Part shown: positions 43,515 through 53,417 of the stretch, piece after piece | Position numbering within the stretch: the first letter of the stretch is position 1 | Layout: each line of letters opens with the position of its first letter | From: Isoptericola sediminis | GTDB taxonomy: Bacteria; Actinomycetota; Actinomycetes; Actinomycetales; Cellulomonadaceae | Direction of reading: 5' to 3' | Assembly: GCF_013085345.1 (NCBI RefSeq) | Contig: NZ_JABFAJ010000011.1 | Location: 124,001-188,000, forward strand | DNA length: 64,000 nt | Made by a program: the position numbers and the translations under genes | Notes under the pieces: generated by a model | The model's database searches: none | The model's input: only the letters and a program-made list of their open reading frames with translations | Told to the model about the DNA's origin: nothing

Positions 43515-44642
43515 CTACTCGGCGGAGCGCGCCGACCCGAACAACCGGCGCCACCACGGCGCCTCCGGAGCGGGCTCGGGTGCGGGGGGACGGGTCGGCA
43601 CGTAGGCGCGGAACCACCGTTCGGTCTCCTGCCGCACGACGGCGCGCACGTCCGGCGCGGAGAGCGTGACGTCGTGCAGGGCCCCCTCGATCCGGGCGAT
43701 CGTGACCAGGCGGCCCAGCCGGGCGGCGCGTTCGGCGATCCCCTCGACGTCGAGCACGGTGTCCGCCCGCAGCATCTCCGGCGACCACCGCACCGGGCGG
43801 ACCGTCCGTGTCGAGAGCATGACGAGCACCGGGACGTCGAGGTCGAGACCCAGGGCGACCTCCTCGTGGCCGTCGAAGATCGCCGACAGCCAGGCGGGTG
43901 TGGCACGCCATCCGTCGTCGGGCCGCCACGCCGGGTCGACGTCCCAGGCGCCCTCGTACCGCCGGGAGATGGACCGGACGTAGAACCCCTGGTCGACGTT
44001 CACCAGATGGCTGCGCGGCGCGAGCGCCGCGTGCGCGCGGACACCGGGCTCGAGGACGCGGCGGCCCACCTTGCGCGTCTGGAACTCCAGCCAGGGGCTG
44101 TTCAGGACCAGCGCCGCGGCGCGCCCGGGGTGGTGGGCGGCCCACAGGCTCAGGATCAGCCCGCCGGTCGAGTGCCCCATGAGCACCAGACGTCGGTCCG
44201 TCCGGTCGTCCCGGCCGTGCCCGATCGTCGCCAGTGCCGCCTCGAGGTCCTCGTCGTAGGTCTCCAGCCGGGTGACGAACCCCGGGGTGTGGTGCGGGCG
44301 CAGGCTCCGGCCGTACTTGCGCAGGTCCAGGGCGTGGAACCGGACGCCGAGCCGCTCCCAGAAGTCGGCGAGGTGCGTCTGGAAGAAGTAGTCGGTCCAG
44401 CCGTGCACGTAGAGCAGGTCCACGCCGACGTCGGGCCGGGCCCCGTCCGGTGCGGGCGGGACGGGCCGGACGAGGGTGGTGTCGACCTCGCCCTCGAAGT
44501 CGGGCGCCAGGCGCAGGGTCCGCTGCTCGAACCCGGGCAGCACGTCAGGCTCCCACCCCGGGGTGGTCACGGGCTCGGCGGCACCGGCCGTCGGGTCCGT
44601 GCCCGACGTCCGGGTCGCGCTCTCGGGTCCCCCGTCCTGCAT
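43515..44642 (-). CDS. Alpha/beta hydrolase (serine aminopeptidase S33 type)
   Basis: The 375-residue protein has LLYVHGWTDYFFQTHLADFW (oxyanion region), the nucleophile elbow RLVLMGHSTGGLILSLWA and a late EGALHDVTLS with the base His. The core resembles monoacylglycerol lipase/lysophospholipase-like S33 proteins. The N-terminal 50 residues are low-complexity and lack a signal peptide. ATG 44642 (MQDGGPES) is chosen; the longer frame upstream is Arg/Ser-rich antisense sequence. Confidence 0.87.
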   Translation of the reverse strand: MQDGGPESATRTSGTDPTAGAAEPVTTPGWEPDVLPGFEQRTLRLAPDFEGEVDTTLVRPVPPAPDGARPDVGVDLLYVHGWTDYFFQTHLADFWERLGVRFHALDLRKYGRSLRPHHTPGFVTRLETYDEDLEAALATIGHGRDDRTDRRLVLMGHSTGGLILSLWAAHHPGRAAALVLNSPWLEFQTRKVGRRVLEPGVRAHAALAPRSHLVNVDQGFYVRSISRRYEGAWDVDPAWRPDDGWRATPAWLSAIFDGHEEVALGLDLDVPVLVMLSTRTVRPVRWSPEMLRADTVLDVEGIAERAARLGRLVTIARIEGALHDVTLSAPDVRAVVRQETERWFRAYVPTRPPAPEPAPEAPWWRRLFGSARSAE

Positions 44643-44697
44643 GGCGCTCAACCTAGGCGTGGCGCGCGCACGGCGCGAGCCCTGCCGACCGGGCGGG

Positions 44698-45270
44698 TCA
44701 TCGACCTCGTCGTACGCGCCACCGCGCGACCTCGCGCTCGACGTCGCGCGTCGGCGTGACGACGGGGGGTCCGCCCCGGAGCTGACGGCGGGCGTCCACC
44801 ACCCGGGCGTTGAAGTCCTCGAGCACCTGGCGGACCCGGTGCTCGTCGCCCTCACGGTCGAGCGTCTCCTCCAGCACGGCGTCCTCCTGGCGCAGCTGGG
44901 CGGCGGGCAGGACGCCGGTGATGTGGTCGCGCTGCACGAGGTTCTTCAGCCACCAGTCCGGGTCGTGCGAGCCGCCGATGCCGGGCAGCGGCTTGCCCTG
45001 CAGCGGCAGGTCGTCGAACTCGCCCCGGCGGATCGCCTGGTCGATCGCCGTGTCCGCGAACCGGGCACGTTCGGACATGGGCACGCGGCGCCCGTCGGCG
45101 CGGTCCGCCGCGGCCTCCTCCGCGGTGCGGGGCGGGAGCCCGGCCTCGGCGCGTTCGCGCTCGACCTCGCGGTCCACCCGGTACTGCGCGGCACGGCGCA
45201 CCGGGTCGTCCCCGGACGACGCTCGGGGCGAGCCGGGGTCCGGTCCGTCGGTGCGGTCGTCGGTGCCCAT
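44698..45270 (-). CDS. DUF1992 domain protein (DnaJ homologue subfamily C-like)
   Basis: The 190-residue product has RFADTAIDQAIRRGEFDDLP followed by GKPLPGIGGSHDPDWWLKN, the DUF1992 hallmark, and a helical, highly charged remainder. The same domain is found in eukaryotic DNAJC28 proteins. The function in bacteria is unknown. It lies upstream of the S33 hydrolase gene on the same strand (55 bp gap) and is divergent from the aminotransferase gene. Confidence 0.88.
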   Translation of the reverse strand: MGTDDRTDGPDPGSPRASSGDDPVRRAAQYRVDREVERERAEAGLPPRTAEEAAADRADGRRVPMSERARFADTAIDQAIRRGEFDDLPLQGKPLPGIGGSHDPDWWLKNLVQRDHITGVLPAAQLRQEDAVLEETLDREGDEHRVRQVLEDFNARVVDARRQLRGGPPVVTPTRDVEREVARWRVRRGR

Positions 45271-45330
45271 GACGCCACGGTACGCACCGTGGCCGGGTCC
45301 GGGACCTCGGCGGACGGGCATCATGGGGGC

Positions 45331-46509
45331 ATGAAGGTCTCCCGCCGCAGCCAGGTCCCCCCGTTCGCCGTCATGGAGGTCCTGGCGGCCGCCAACGTCC
45401 GGCGCAGCGCCGGGCACGACGTCCTCAACCTCTGCGCCGGCGAACCGTCGGCCGGTGCCTCGGACGTCGTCCGCGACCGTGCCGCCGACCTGCTGCGGCA
45501 GGGCGATCTCGGCTACACCGAGTCGCTCGGCGTCCCGGCCCTGCGCGAGGAGATCGCGGGGCACTACCGGCGGTGGTACGGGGTCGACGTCGACCCCGGC
45601 CGCGTCGCGGTGACGACGGGATCCAGCGGCGGGTTCGTCCTGACGTTCCTGGCGGCGTTCGACGTCGGAGACCGGGTCGCGCTGGCCCGCCCCGGCTACC
45701 CCGCCTACAAGAACATCCTGGCGGCGCTGGGCTGCGAGGTCGTCGAGATCGACTGCGGACCGGAGACGCGCTACCAGCCGACGGTCGCCCAGCTCGAGCA
45801 GCTCGTCGCCGACGGGCCGCTGGCGGGTCTGATCGTGGCCTCGCCCGCGAACCCCACCGGGACGATGATCGCGCCCGCCGAGCTGGACGCGGTGGCGCGC
45901 TGGTGCGCCGACCACGGGGTGCGCCTGATCAGCGACGAGATCTACCACGGCATCGCCTACGGGGACGACCTCGGGCAGGCGACCGCGGCGGTGCACGGCG
46001 ACGGTGGCGCCGTCGTCGTCAACTCGTTCTCCAAGTACTGGGCCATGACCGGCTGGCGGCTGGGCTGGCTCGTCCTGCCGGAGGAGCTCGTCGGACCGGT
46101 CGGGGCGCTCGCCGGGAACGTGGCGCTGTCGCCGCCGGCGCTGGCGCAGCACGCGGCGATCGCGGCCTTCTCCCCCGCGGGCTACCAGGCGGCGGCCGAC
46201 AACGTGGTCCGCTACCGGGCGTCGCGCGCCGCGCTGCTGGACCGGCTGGACGAGCTCGGCTGGCGACCCGTGGCGCCGGCCGACGGCGCGTTCTACCTGT
46301 ACGGGAACGTCTCCCGCCTCGGCCTGGACGCGGTGACCTACTGCTCGCGGCTGCTGGCCGAGGCCGACGTGGCGATCACCCCCGGCACCGACTTCGACGG
46401 CCGGACCGGTGGTGACTGGGTCCGGCTGTCGTTCGCCGCGGACCCGGTGACGGTCGCGCGGGCCGTGGACCGGATCGTGGCCTGGCAGGACGGTCTGTCC
46501 CGGGCATGA
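45331..46509 (+). CDS. PLP-dependent class I/II aminotransferase
   Basis: The 392-residue enzyme has CAGEPSAGASDVVRD (N-terminal substrate loop), VASPANPTGTMI (PLP Asn), RLISDEIYHGIAYGD (PLP Asp/Tyr) and NSFSKYWAMTGWRLGW with Schiff-base Lys235. The C-terminal VRLSFA carries the substrate-binding Arg. It belongs to the aspartate-aminotransferase fold; which amino acid it uses is not clear. A strong hairpin follows. Its start lies 60 bp from the divergent DUF1992 gene. Confidence 0.93.
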   Translation: MKVSRRSQVPPFAVMEVLAAANVRRSAGHDVLNLCAGEPSAGASDVVRDRAADLLRQGDLGYTESLGVPALREEIAGHYRRWYGVDVDPGRVAVTTGSSGGFVLTFLAAFDVGDRVALARPGYPAYKNILAALGCEVVEIDCGPETRYQPTVAQLEQLVADGPLAGLIVASPANPTGTMIAPAELDAVARWCADHGVRLISDEIYHGIAYGDDLGQATAAVHGDGGAVVVNSFSKYWAMTGWRLGWLVLPEELVGPVGALAGNVALSPPALAQHAAIAAFSPAGYQAAADNVVRYRASRAALLDRLDELGWRPVAPADGAFYLYGNVSRLGLDAVTYCSRLLAEADVAITPGTDFDGRTGGDWVRLSFAADPVTVARAVDRIVAWQDGLSRA

Positions 46510-46512
46510 GAA

Positions 46513-46550
46513 CGCCCCCGTCACCCGGGGTCGTCCCGGGAGCGGGGGCG
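46513..46550. terminator. Nested GC hairpin between convergent genes
   Basis: Outer arms CGCCCCCG (46513-46520) and CGGGGGCG (46543-46550) enclose a second CCCGGG pair. It lies between the aminotransferase stop and the convergent membrane-protein stop. Confidence 0.75.
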
Positions 46551-46573
46551 GTCGTCGCGCCGCGCGCCGTGGT

Positions 46574-46921
46574 CTAGCGCAGCACGGCCGGTGCGGCCGC
46601 GACGACCGGCTCGGCGGCAGGCTCGCGCGGGGCGACCTGCACGCGCGTCACGTGCTCACGGCCGGTGCGACGGGCCTTGGCCATGACCATCAGGGCCTGG
46701 GCGCCGATGACCATCCAGGCGACGTTGGCGAAGACCGAGGGCCAGACGCCCTCCACCGCGGCGACGAGGAACAGCGTCGACGTGGCGGTCAGGTTGGCGG
46801 TCTGGAACGGGAGCGAGTTCGGTGCCCAGCGCCCCTTCGAGACCATCGCATACGCGACCAGCCCGATCAGAGCTCCGAACCACCCGAGCCCGGTGATGAC
46901 GAGGGACAGGGTCTGCGACAT
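46574..46921 (-). CDS. CBU_0592-type small membrane protein
   Basis: The 115-residue product has three membrane helices: LSLVITGLGWFGALIGLVAYAMV, then LTATSTLFLVAAVEGVWPSVFAN and VAWMVIGAQALMVM. The pattern GWFGALIGLVAYAMVSKGR, LPFQTANL and AWMVIGAQAL fits the CBU_0592 family. The function is unknown. The start ATG 46921 follows TAGGAGG. It is divergent from a LysR-type regulator, which is its probable controller. Confidence 0.85.
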   Translation of the reverse strand: MSQTLSLVITGLGWFGALIGLVAYAMVSKGRWAPNSLPFQTANLTATSTLFLVAAVEGVWPSVFANVAWMVIGAQALMVMAKARRTGREHVTRVQVAPREPAAEPVVAAAPAVLR

Positions 46922-47098
46922 GCTTAGCCTCCTAACACAAGTGGGGACGGTCGTCGACGACGAACGTTGAGGGGTGGGCGCCACGAAGCCGGCCGAGCCG
47001 GGAGCGATGTGCTACCTGCGGGCGCAGGCACCATTCTGGAGCATGAAGTTGCTTCAGGACAATCGAACGCTCCTGCAGAAGCCGGTTAGCATTGCTAC

Positions 47099-48007
47099 AT
47101 GGCTGCCGACCCACGAAGACTTGCCTTTCTCCTTGCCGTGCACCGCTCCGGGGGCGTGCTCGCGGCAGCAGATCTTCTGCATGTCACCCCCTCGGCGGTC
47201 TCCCAGCAGATCGCCCGTTTAGAGGCCGAGGAGGGCTTCCCGGTCCTCGACCGCGGCCCCCGGGGCGTCAGCCTGACGCCGGCCGGTCGCGTGCTCGCCG
47301 ACGCCGCCGAACGCATCGAGGCCGAGCTGCTGGAGGCGCACCAGGAGATCGCCAACCTCGGCGAGGGGGTGAGCGGCACCGTGACGATCGGTGCGTTCCA
47401 GTCCGCCATCCGGTCCGTGGTCGCCCCGATGCTCCAGCCGTTCATCGAGGACCACCCCGGGGTCACGCTGGACGTGCGCGAGCACGAGCCGGCGGACGCG
47501 ATCCGGATGCTGCGCGCCGGCGACCTCGACGTCGTCCTGCTCGAGCGCGACGTCGAGGTCGACTCCCCCGCCCCCCGCGGCGCGCACGACATCCCCCTGA
47601 TCGACGAGCCGTGGCTGCTCGTCGTGCCGTCCACCCTGCCGACGCCGGAACGCCTCGACGACCTGCGGGACATGCCCTGGATCGGCGCGGTCCAGAACAC
47701 CGCCGCCGACCGCGCCCTGCGCCGCCTCGGCCGCACGCTCGGCACCACCCTGAACGTGCGGCACGGCTACTTCGACTTCGACACGGCGCTCGCCCTCGTG
47801 GACGCCGGGCAGGGCGTCGCGATGCTGCCGGCGCTGGCCGTGCGTCGCAGCGAGCCGCCGGAGGGTACCGAGGTGGTCGCGATGCCCGGGCTCGGGTCCC
47901 GGCGGATCATCGTGCGACACCGCTCGACGCGCCACGAGCCGGGCCCGGCGGTCCGTGCCGTGGTCGACACGATGGTCGAGATCGCCCGCGACCTCGAGCT
48001 GACCTGA
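47099..48007 (+). CDS. LysR family transcriptional regulator
   Basis: The 302-residue LysR protein has an N-terminal winged helix (FLLAVHRSGGVLAAADLLHV, then TPSAVSQQIARLEAEEGFPV) and a periplasmic-binding-like effector domain. The upstream gap (46922-47098) contains TGAAGTTGCTTCA (47044-47056), a palindrome that could be the LysR box, and TTAGCAT (about 47086) as a possible -10. The ATG is 7 bp later, so the message may be leaderless. The divergent membrane-protein gene is the likely target. Confidence 0.92.
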   Translation: MAADPRRLAFLLAVHRSGGVLAAADLLHVTPSAVSQQIARLEAEEGFPVLDRGPRGVSLTPAGRVLADAAERIEAELLEAHQEIANLGEGVSGTVTIGAFQSAIRSVVAPMLQPFIEDHPGVTLDVREHEPADAIRMLRAGDLDVVLLERDVEVDSPAPRGAHDIPLIDEPWLLVVPSTLPTPERLDDLRDMPWIGAVQNTAADRALRRLGRTLGTTLNVRHGYFDFDTALALVDAGQGVAMLPALAVRRSEPPEGTEVVAMPGLGSRRIIVRHRSTRHEPGPAVRAVVDTMVEIARDLELT

Positions 48008-48087
48008 GCCCTTCGGCCGTCGTGGCCGGCCGGGTAGACTGACCGCGCTCGACCGCTCGACCACAACCGAACACGCCGCTCGAACCG

Positions 48088-48283
48088 TGCCGGGAGAGTC
48101 TGCCGCGCGCCGGCAGCGCCGAAGGAGCAAGACCCCTCCCCGGGAATCTCTCAGGCCCCAGTACCGCCACGGTGAGGCAACTCTGAAAAGCGGTCCGCCC
48201 GACGGGACGGGCCCGCCGACGGTGCATCCCGTCCCGCCGTGCGCGGGGCGGCCAAACTCTCAGGCCCATGACAGAGCGGGGAG
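48088..48283 (+). promoter_or_regulatory. Tandem glycine riboswitch
   Basis: The leader before gcvP carries two glycine aptamers in series. The first runs from CCGGGAGAG through GCCGAAGGAGCAA to TCTCTCAGG, the second from GCAACTCTGAAAAGCGG to AACTCTCAGGCCCATGACAGAGCGGGGAG. The paired CTCTCAGGC blocks (about 48147 and 48256) are the conserved cores. Cooperative two-aptamer switches turn on glycine cleavage genes when glycine is high. The gcvP start is 34 bp downstream, so control is likely at translation or by an overlapping terminator. Confidence 0.93.
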
Positions 48284-48316
48284 GGTCCCGGCCCACCGAC
48301 CTTCGGAGCGCTCCTC

Positions 48317-51217
48317 GTGACCCACTCCCCCTTCGACCCGGACGTCTTCGCCGACCGGCACATCGGCCCGCGCGGCGACGAGACCACGGCGATGCTGGAC
48401 CAGCTCGGCTACCCGAGCCTCGACGCGCTCGTCGACGCCGCCGTCCCCGCGTCGATCCGCCAGCCCGACGAGCTCGACCTGCCGGCGGCGCGGACCGAGT
48501 CCGAGGTGCTGGACCACCTCCGCGGGATCGCCGCGAAGAACCAGGTCAAGCGGCAGATGATCGGGCAGGGCTACTACCCCGCCGTGACGCCCGCCGTCAT
48601 CCGGCGCAACGTCCTCGAGTCCCCCGCCTGGTACACGGCCTACACGCCGTACCAGCCGGAGATCTCCCAGGGCCGCCTCGAGGCGCACCTCAACTTCCAG
48701 CAGGTGATCGAGGACCTCACGGGCCTGGAGATCGCCGGCGCCTCCCTGCTCGACGAGGCGACCGCCGTCGCGGAGGCCGTCGCGCTGATGTGGCGGGCCT
48801 CGCGGGCCAAGCAGGGGTACGTCGTGCTGGACGCGGACCTGTTCGGCCAGTCGCTCGCCGTCACCCGGGGCCGGGCCGAGGCGGTCGGGCTGCCCGTCGT
48901 CGTCGCCGACCTCACCGACGGGCTGGAGGCCGGCCTCGCGGAGCTGACGGCCGCCGGCGTCGAGCTGCCCGAGGGGTCGCTGGTCGGCGTGGTGGTCCAG
49001 CAGTCCGGTGCCTCCGGGCGGGTCCTCGACCTGCGCACCGTCGTGGACGAGGCCAAGGAACGCGGCGCCCAGGTGACGGTGGCGACCGACCCCCTCGCGC
49101 TGACCCTGCTCCGCTCCCCCGGCGAGCTCGGTGCGGACGTCGCCGTGGGCTCGGCCCAGCGGTTCGGCGTCCCCCTGTTCCACGGCGGGCCGCACGCCGC
49201 CTTCATCGCCGTGCGCAAGGGCCTGGAGCGCCAGCTCCCGGGCCGGCTCGTCGGGGTCTCGATCGACGCCGACGGCCAGATCGGCTACCGCCTGGCGCTG
49301 GCCACCCGCGAGCAGCACATCCGGCGCGAGCGGGCGACCTCCAACATCTGCACCGCCCAGGCGCTGCTTGCGGTCGTGGCCGCGATGTACGCCGTCTACC
49401 ACGGCCCCGAGGGCCTGCGGGCGATCGGCGAGCGGGTGCACGGCCGGGCGCTGTCCCTGGCGGCCGGTCTGCGAGCGGCCGGCGTCGAGGTCGTGCACGC
49501 CGAGTTCTTCGACACCGTGCGCGTGGCCGTCCCCGGGCAGGCCTCCGCGATCGGCGCCGCCGCCGTGGAGGCCGGTTACAACCTGTACATCGACGGTGCG
49601 GATCACGTACAGATCGCGTGCGACGAGACCACCACCGGCGAGGACGTGGAGACGCTGCTCGGCCTGTTCGGCGCGTCCGCCGCGGACGCGTCCGACGAGC
49701 CCGCCCTCGGGGACGCGCTGCTGCGCACCACGGACTACCTGCAGCACCCCGTCTTCCACCGCCACCGCTCCGAGACCGCGATGCTGCGCTACCTGCGGGC
49801 GCTCAGCGACAAGGACCTCGCCCTCGACCGCACGATGATCCCGCTGGGCTCGTGCACCATGAAGCTCAACGCGACGGCCGAGATGGAGCCGATCAGCTGG
49901 CCCCAGTTCGCCGACCTGCACCCGTACGTCCCCGCCGACCAGGCGCTGGGCTACGCCGAGCTGGTCGGGACCCTCGAGTCGTGGCTGGCCGAGATCACCG
50001 GGTACGCCGCCGTCTCGGTGCAGCCCAACGCGGGGTCGCAGGGGGAGCTGGCCGGTCTGCTGGCGATCCGCGCGTACCACGCCTCGCGGGGCGAGGGGGA
50101 GCGCGACGTCGTGCTCATCCCCGCCTCCGCGCACGGCACCAACGCCGCGTCGGCGACCCTGGCCGGGCTCCGGGCGGTGGTCGTCAAGACCGCATCGGAC
50201 GGCGAGATCGACCTCGACGACCTGCAGGCCGCGCTCGAGAAGCACGCCGGCCGGGTGGCCGGGATCATGATCACCTACCCCTCGACGCACGGTGTGTACG
50301 AGCCGCACGTCCAGGACGTCTGCGCCGCCGTACACGATGCGGGTGGTCAGGTGTACATCGACGGCGCCAACCTCAACGCGCTCGTCGGTCTGGCACGACC
50401 GGGCCGGTTCGGCGGCGACGTGTCGCACCTGAACCTGCACAAGACGTTCTGCATCCCGCACGGCGGGGGAGGTCCGGGCGTCGGTCCCGTCGGCGTCGCC
50501 GAGCACCTCGTGCCGTTCCTGCCGGGCGACCCCACGCCGTCCGGCACGGGTGCGGCGCAGCCGGCCGGGCCCGTGCCGCCGGTGTCGGCGACGAGGCACG
50601 GATCGGCCGGCATCCTGCCGATCTCGTACGCCTACCTCGCGCTCATGGGCCCCGACGGGCTCACCGCGGCCACCGAGCACGCCGTGCTCACCGCCAACTA
50701 CGTGGCCTCGCGGCTCGCCCCGCACTACCCCGTCCTCTACACGGGCGACCACGGCCTCGTCGCCCACGAGTGCATCCTCGACCTGCGGGAGATCACCGCG
50801 GAGACCGGCGTCACCGTCGACGACGTCGCCAAGCGGCTCGTCGACTTCGGGATCCATGCCCCGACCATGGCGTTCCCCGTGGCCGGGACCCTGATGGTCG
50901 AGCCCACCGAGTCCGAGGACCTGGGCGAGCTGGACCGGTTCGTCGACGCCATGGTGGCGATCCGCGGCGAGATCGACGCCGTCGCCGCCGGCCGCTGGCC
51001 GCTGGAGGACTCGCCGCTGCGCAACGCGCCGCACACGGCCGCGTCCGTCATGGTGGACACCTGGGACCACCCGTACACCCGCGAGGAGGCGGCGTTCCCG
51101 GTGCCGAGCCTGCGGTCGGCCAAGTACTGGCCGCCGGTCCGGCGCATCGACCAGGCGCACGGTGACCGGAACCTGCAGTGCTCCTGCCCGCCCGTCGACG
51201 CCTACGCCGAGAACTGA
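48317..51217 (+). CDS. gcvP: Glycine dehydrogenase (decarboxylating), P protein
   Basis: The P protein decarboxylates glycine and passes the aminomethyl group to the lipoyl arm of GcvH. The single-chain form (966 residues) has both homologous halves. The PLP Lys709 is in [29 protein letters not shown] near the start and [20 protein letters not shown] in the first half are also typical. The start is GTG 48317, the first codon in frame after the riboswitch. gcvT follows after 6 bp in the same operon. Confidence 0.97.
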   Translation: MTHSPFDPDVFADRHIGPRGDETTAMLDQLGYPSLDALVDAAVPASIRQPDELDLPAARTESEVLDHLRGIAAKNQVKRQMIGQGYYPAVTPAVIRRNVLESPAWYTAYTPYQPEISQGRLEAHLNFQQVIEDLTGLEIAGASLLDEATAVAEAVALMWRASRAKQGYVVLDADLFGQSLAVTRGRAEAVGLPVVVADLTDGLEAGLAELTAAGVELPEGSLVGVVVQQSGASGRVLDLRTVVDEAKERGAQVTVATDPLALTLLRSPGELGADVAVGSAQRFGVPLFHGGPHAAFIAVRKGLERQLPGRLVGVSIDADGQIGYRLALATREQHIRRERATSNICTAQALLAVVAAMYAVYHGPEGLRAIGERVHGRALSLAAGLRAAGVEVVHAEFFDTVRVAVPGQASAIGAAAVEAGYNLYIDGADHVQIACDETTTGEDVETLLGLFGASAADASDEPALGDALLRTTDYLQHPVFHRHRSETAMLRYLRALSDKDLALDRTMIPLGSCTMKLNATAEMEPISWPQFADLHPYVPADQALGYAELVGTLESWLAEITGYAAVSVQPNAGSQGELAGLLAIRAYHASRGEGERDVVLIPASAHGTNAASATLAGLRAVVVKTASDGEIDLDDLQAALEKHAGRVAGIMITYPSTHGVYEPHVQDVCAAVHDAGGQVYIDGANLNALVGLARPGRFGGDVSHLNLHKTFCIPHGGGGPGVGPVGVAEHLVPFLPGDPTPSGTGAAQPAGPVPPVSATRHGSAGILPISYAYLALMGPDGLTAATEHAVLTANYVASRLAPHYPVLYTGDHGLVAHECILDLREITAETGVTVDDVAKRLVDFGIHAPTMAFPVAGTLMVEPTESEDLGELDRFVDAMVAIRGEIDAVAAGRWPLEDSPLRNAPHTAASVMVDTWDHPYTREEAAFPVPSLRSAKYWPPVRRIDQAHGDRNLQCSCPPVDAYAEN

Positions 51218-51223
51218 GGGATC

Positions 51224-52378
51224 ATGACCACGACCAAGTCGCCGCTCCACGACGAGCACGTCGCGCTGGGCGCCCACCTGACCGAGTTCGGCGGCTGGGA
51301 CATGCCGCTGCGCTACACCTCCGACCTCGCCGAGCACCGGGCGGTCCGCGAGGCGGCCGGTCTGTTCGACCTGTCGCACATGGGCGGGATCAGCGTCACC
51401 GGCCCCGAGGCCGCCGCGTTCCTCGACCACGCACTGGTCGGCAACTTCTCCGCCCTGCGGCCGATGCGGGCGCGCTACACCATGATCTGCGCCGACGACG
51501 GGGGAGTGCTGGACGACCTCATCGTCTACCACAACGGCACCGACGAGTACTTCGCCGTGCCCAACGCGGCGAACGCGGACACCGTGCTCGTGGCCCTGCT
51601 GGAGCGCGCTGCCGGCTTCGACGTCGCCGTGCGGGACATCTCCGCGGGTCTCGCCCTGATCGCCGTGCAGGGACCGCGCGCCGAGGAGATCCTCCGCGAG
51701 GTCCTCACCGAGGACGCCGAGATCTCCGGCGGGACGTCGCTGGACGACCTGCGCTACTACGCCTGCCTCGGCATGCGGTTCGGCGAGGAGATCGTGCTCG
51801 TCGCCCGCACCGGGTACACGGGCGAGGACGGGTTCGAGATCTGGGTCGACACCCCGCACGCGGTGGCGCTGTGGCGTGCCCTGCTCGCCGGCGGCGAGCC
51901 GTACGGCCTGGTGCCGGCCGGGCTCGCGGCCCGCGACTCGCTGCGCCTCGAGGCCGGCATGCCGCTCTACGGCAACGAGCTCGACACGACCACGACGCCG
52001 TACGACGCCGGTGCGGGCCGTATCGTCAAGCTCGACAAGACGTCCGACGACGGCACCCCGCTCGAGTTCGTCGGGCGCGACGCGCTCGCCGCCCGCAGCG
52101 AGGCCGACCCGGAGCGCGTCCTGGTCGGCCTGCGCGGCACCGGACGCCGCCCGGCCCGGTCCGGGTACGCCGTCGTGCGGACCACCGACGACGGCGAGGT
52201 CGGCGAGCAGGTGGGGACCGTGACCTCCGGCGTGCCGTCGCCCACGCTCGGCCACCCGATCGCGATGGCGTACGTGCGCCCGGAGGTCGCCGCCGACGGG
52301 ACCGAGCTCGCCGTCGACGTGCGCGGACGCGCCGAACCGTTCGTCGTCACCGCGATGCCGTTCTACCGTCGCGGCTGA
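51224..52378 (+). CDS. gcvT: Glycine cleavage system T protein (aminomethyltransferase)
   Basis: The T protein transfers the methylene group from the lipoyl intermediate to tetrahydrofolate and releases ammonia. The 384-residue protein has the GcvT core (DMPLRYTSDLAEHRAVREAA, then FDLSHMG), YTGEDGFEIW and AARDSLRLEAGMPLYGNEL, and a C-terminal barrel with TSGVPSPTLGHPIAMAYV. The conserved catalytic Asp lies in the FDLSHMG region. It is tightly packed between gcvP and gcvH. Confidence 0.97.
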   Translation: MTTTKSPLHDEHVALGAHLTEFGGWDMPLRYTSDLAEHRAVREAAGLFDLSHMGGISVTGPEAAAFLDHALVGNFSALRPMRARYTMICADDGGVLDDLIVYHNGTDEYFAVPNAANADTVLVALLERAAGFDVAVRDISAGLALIAVQGPRAEEILREVLTEDAEISGGTSLDDLRYYACLGMRFGEEIVLVARTGYTGEDGFEIWVDTPHAVALWRALLAGGEPYGLVPAGLAARDSLRLEAGMPLYGNELDTTTTPYDAGAGRIVKLDKTSDDGTPLEFVGRDALAARSEADPERVLVGLRGTGRRPARSGYAVVRTTDDGEVGEQVGTVTSGVPSPTLGHPIAMAYVRPEVAADGTELAVDVRGRAEPFVVTAMPFYRRG

Positions 52379-52426
52379 CCCCCGCCGCGCGGTCCGAGAA
52401 CCAGCCACCCACCGAGGAGACCCAGC

Positions 52427-52795
52427 ATGGCCGACTACCCCAGCAACCTGCGCTACTCCGTCGAGCACGAGTGGATCGACGACGGCACCCCGGCGACCGT
52501 GGGCGTGACCTCCTACGCCGTCGAGGCGCTCGGAGACGTCGTGTACCTCGAGCTGCCCGAGGTGGGCGCCGAGATCGAGGCCGGCAGCGTCGTCGGCGAG
52601 ATCGAGTCCACCAAGTCCGTCTCCGAGCTCTACACGCCCGTGTCCGGGAAGGTCGTCGAGGTCAACGAGACCGCCGTCGACGACCCGGCACTGGTCAACA
52701 CCGAGCCGTTCGGCGCGGGCTGGCTGTTCAAGATCGAGGTGTCGGGCGAGGGCCAGCTGCTCAGCGCCGAGGAGTACGCGCAGCACGCAGGCTGA
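52427..52795 (+). CDS. gcvH: Glycine cleavage system H protein
   Basis: GcvH is the lipoyl carrier that shuttles the aminomethyl intermediate between P, T and L proteins. The 122-residue protein has RYSVEHEWID at the start, VYLELPEVG and the lipoylation site IESTKSVSEL with Lys63. The start is ATG 52427 after GAGGAG. The lipoamide dehydrogenase (L protein) gene is not in the window, as is usual because it is shared with other complexes. The operon ends here. Confidence 0.97.
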   Translation: MADYPSNLRYSVEHEWIDDGTPATVGVTSYAVEALGDVVYLELPEVGAEIEAGSVVGEIESTKSVSELYTPVSGKVVEVNETAVDDPALVNTEPFGAGWLFKIEVSGEGQLLSAEEYAQHAG

Positions 52796-53065
52796 GGTGC
52801 TCCGGACCGGGGCCGCGGGCGCTGTGACCAAATCGTGATGATCGGACACCTGCCCGCGGCACCCGGCCTCGAGGACATGGTGACCTGCGACGACGTGACC
52901 GCGCTCCCGCCCGTGACGCCGTCACGGTGCCCGATGACGCCGTCCGCGCAGACTTCTTCGCCGTGATCCGCGTCATGATCGCCTTCCGTTCCCCTCTCAC
53001 ATCCATGACGGCAGATCCCCAGGTCGATCGTCAGCGATCGGCGGCCGTCGTGGAGGAGCGGAACG

Positions 53066-53299
53066 ATGAGTGCCATCGAACTCGAGCGGCCGACGCTCAA
53101 GCCGACCCTGACGCGTCGTGAGCAGGTCGTGCTGTCGAACCTGTCCGAGGACGTCACGCTGGAGCAGATCGCCAGCAAGCTGTTCGTCACGCGCAACACC
53201 GTGAAGTCTCAGGTGCGCAGCGTCTACCGCAAGCTCGGCGTCTCGACGCGGGCCGACGCGGTGGCCTGGGCCCGCCGGGCGGGCATCCGGTCCAGCTGA
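53066..53299 (+). CDS. Small LuxR-type helix-turn-helix protein
   Basis: The 77-residue product is a DNA-binding domain only: LTRREQVVLSNLSEDVTLEQ, then IASKLFVTRNTVKSQVRSVYRKLGVSTRADAV. It has no receiver or sensor domain. The start ATG 53066 follows GGAGGAGCGG at good spacing. It could act alone as a small transcription factor or be regulated by dimerisation. The 270-bp gap from gcvH (52796-53065) should hold its promoter; I see no other gene in it. Confidence 0.9.
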   Translation: MSAIELERPTLKPTLTRREQVVLSNLSEDVTLEQIASKLFVTRNTVKSQVRSVYRKLGVSTRADAVAWARRAGIRSS

Positions 53300-53417
53300 G
53301 GCGTCGCCACCGGACGCCCTGCCCCCTATCGGGGGATGTCGTGGGCAGGGCGGGCAGGTCGACGGAATGTGACCTCCGCGACGGCGTCGTCGCCGCCGCG
53401 GGTGACACACTCGCGCC

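Noticed and set aside
48260-52849. 1529-residue open frame antisense to the gcv operon
   Set aside because: It mirrors gcvP, gcvT and gcvH and covers the riboswitch. Its composition is that of an antisense shadow, without domain motifs.
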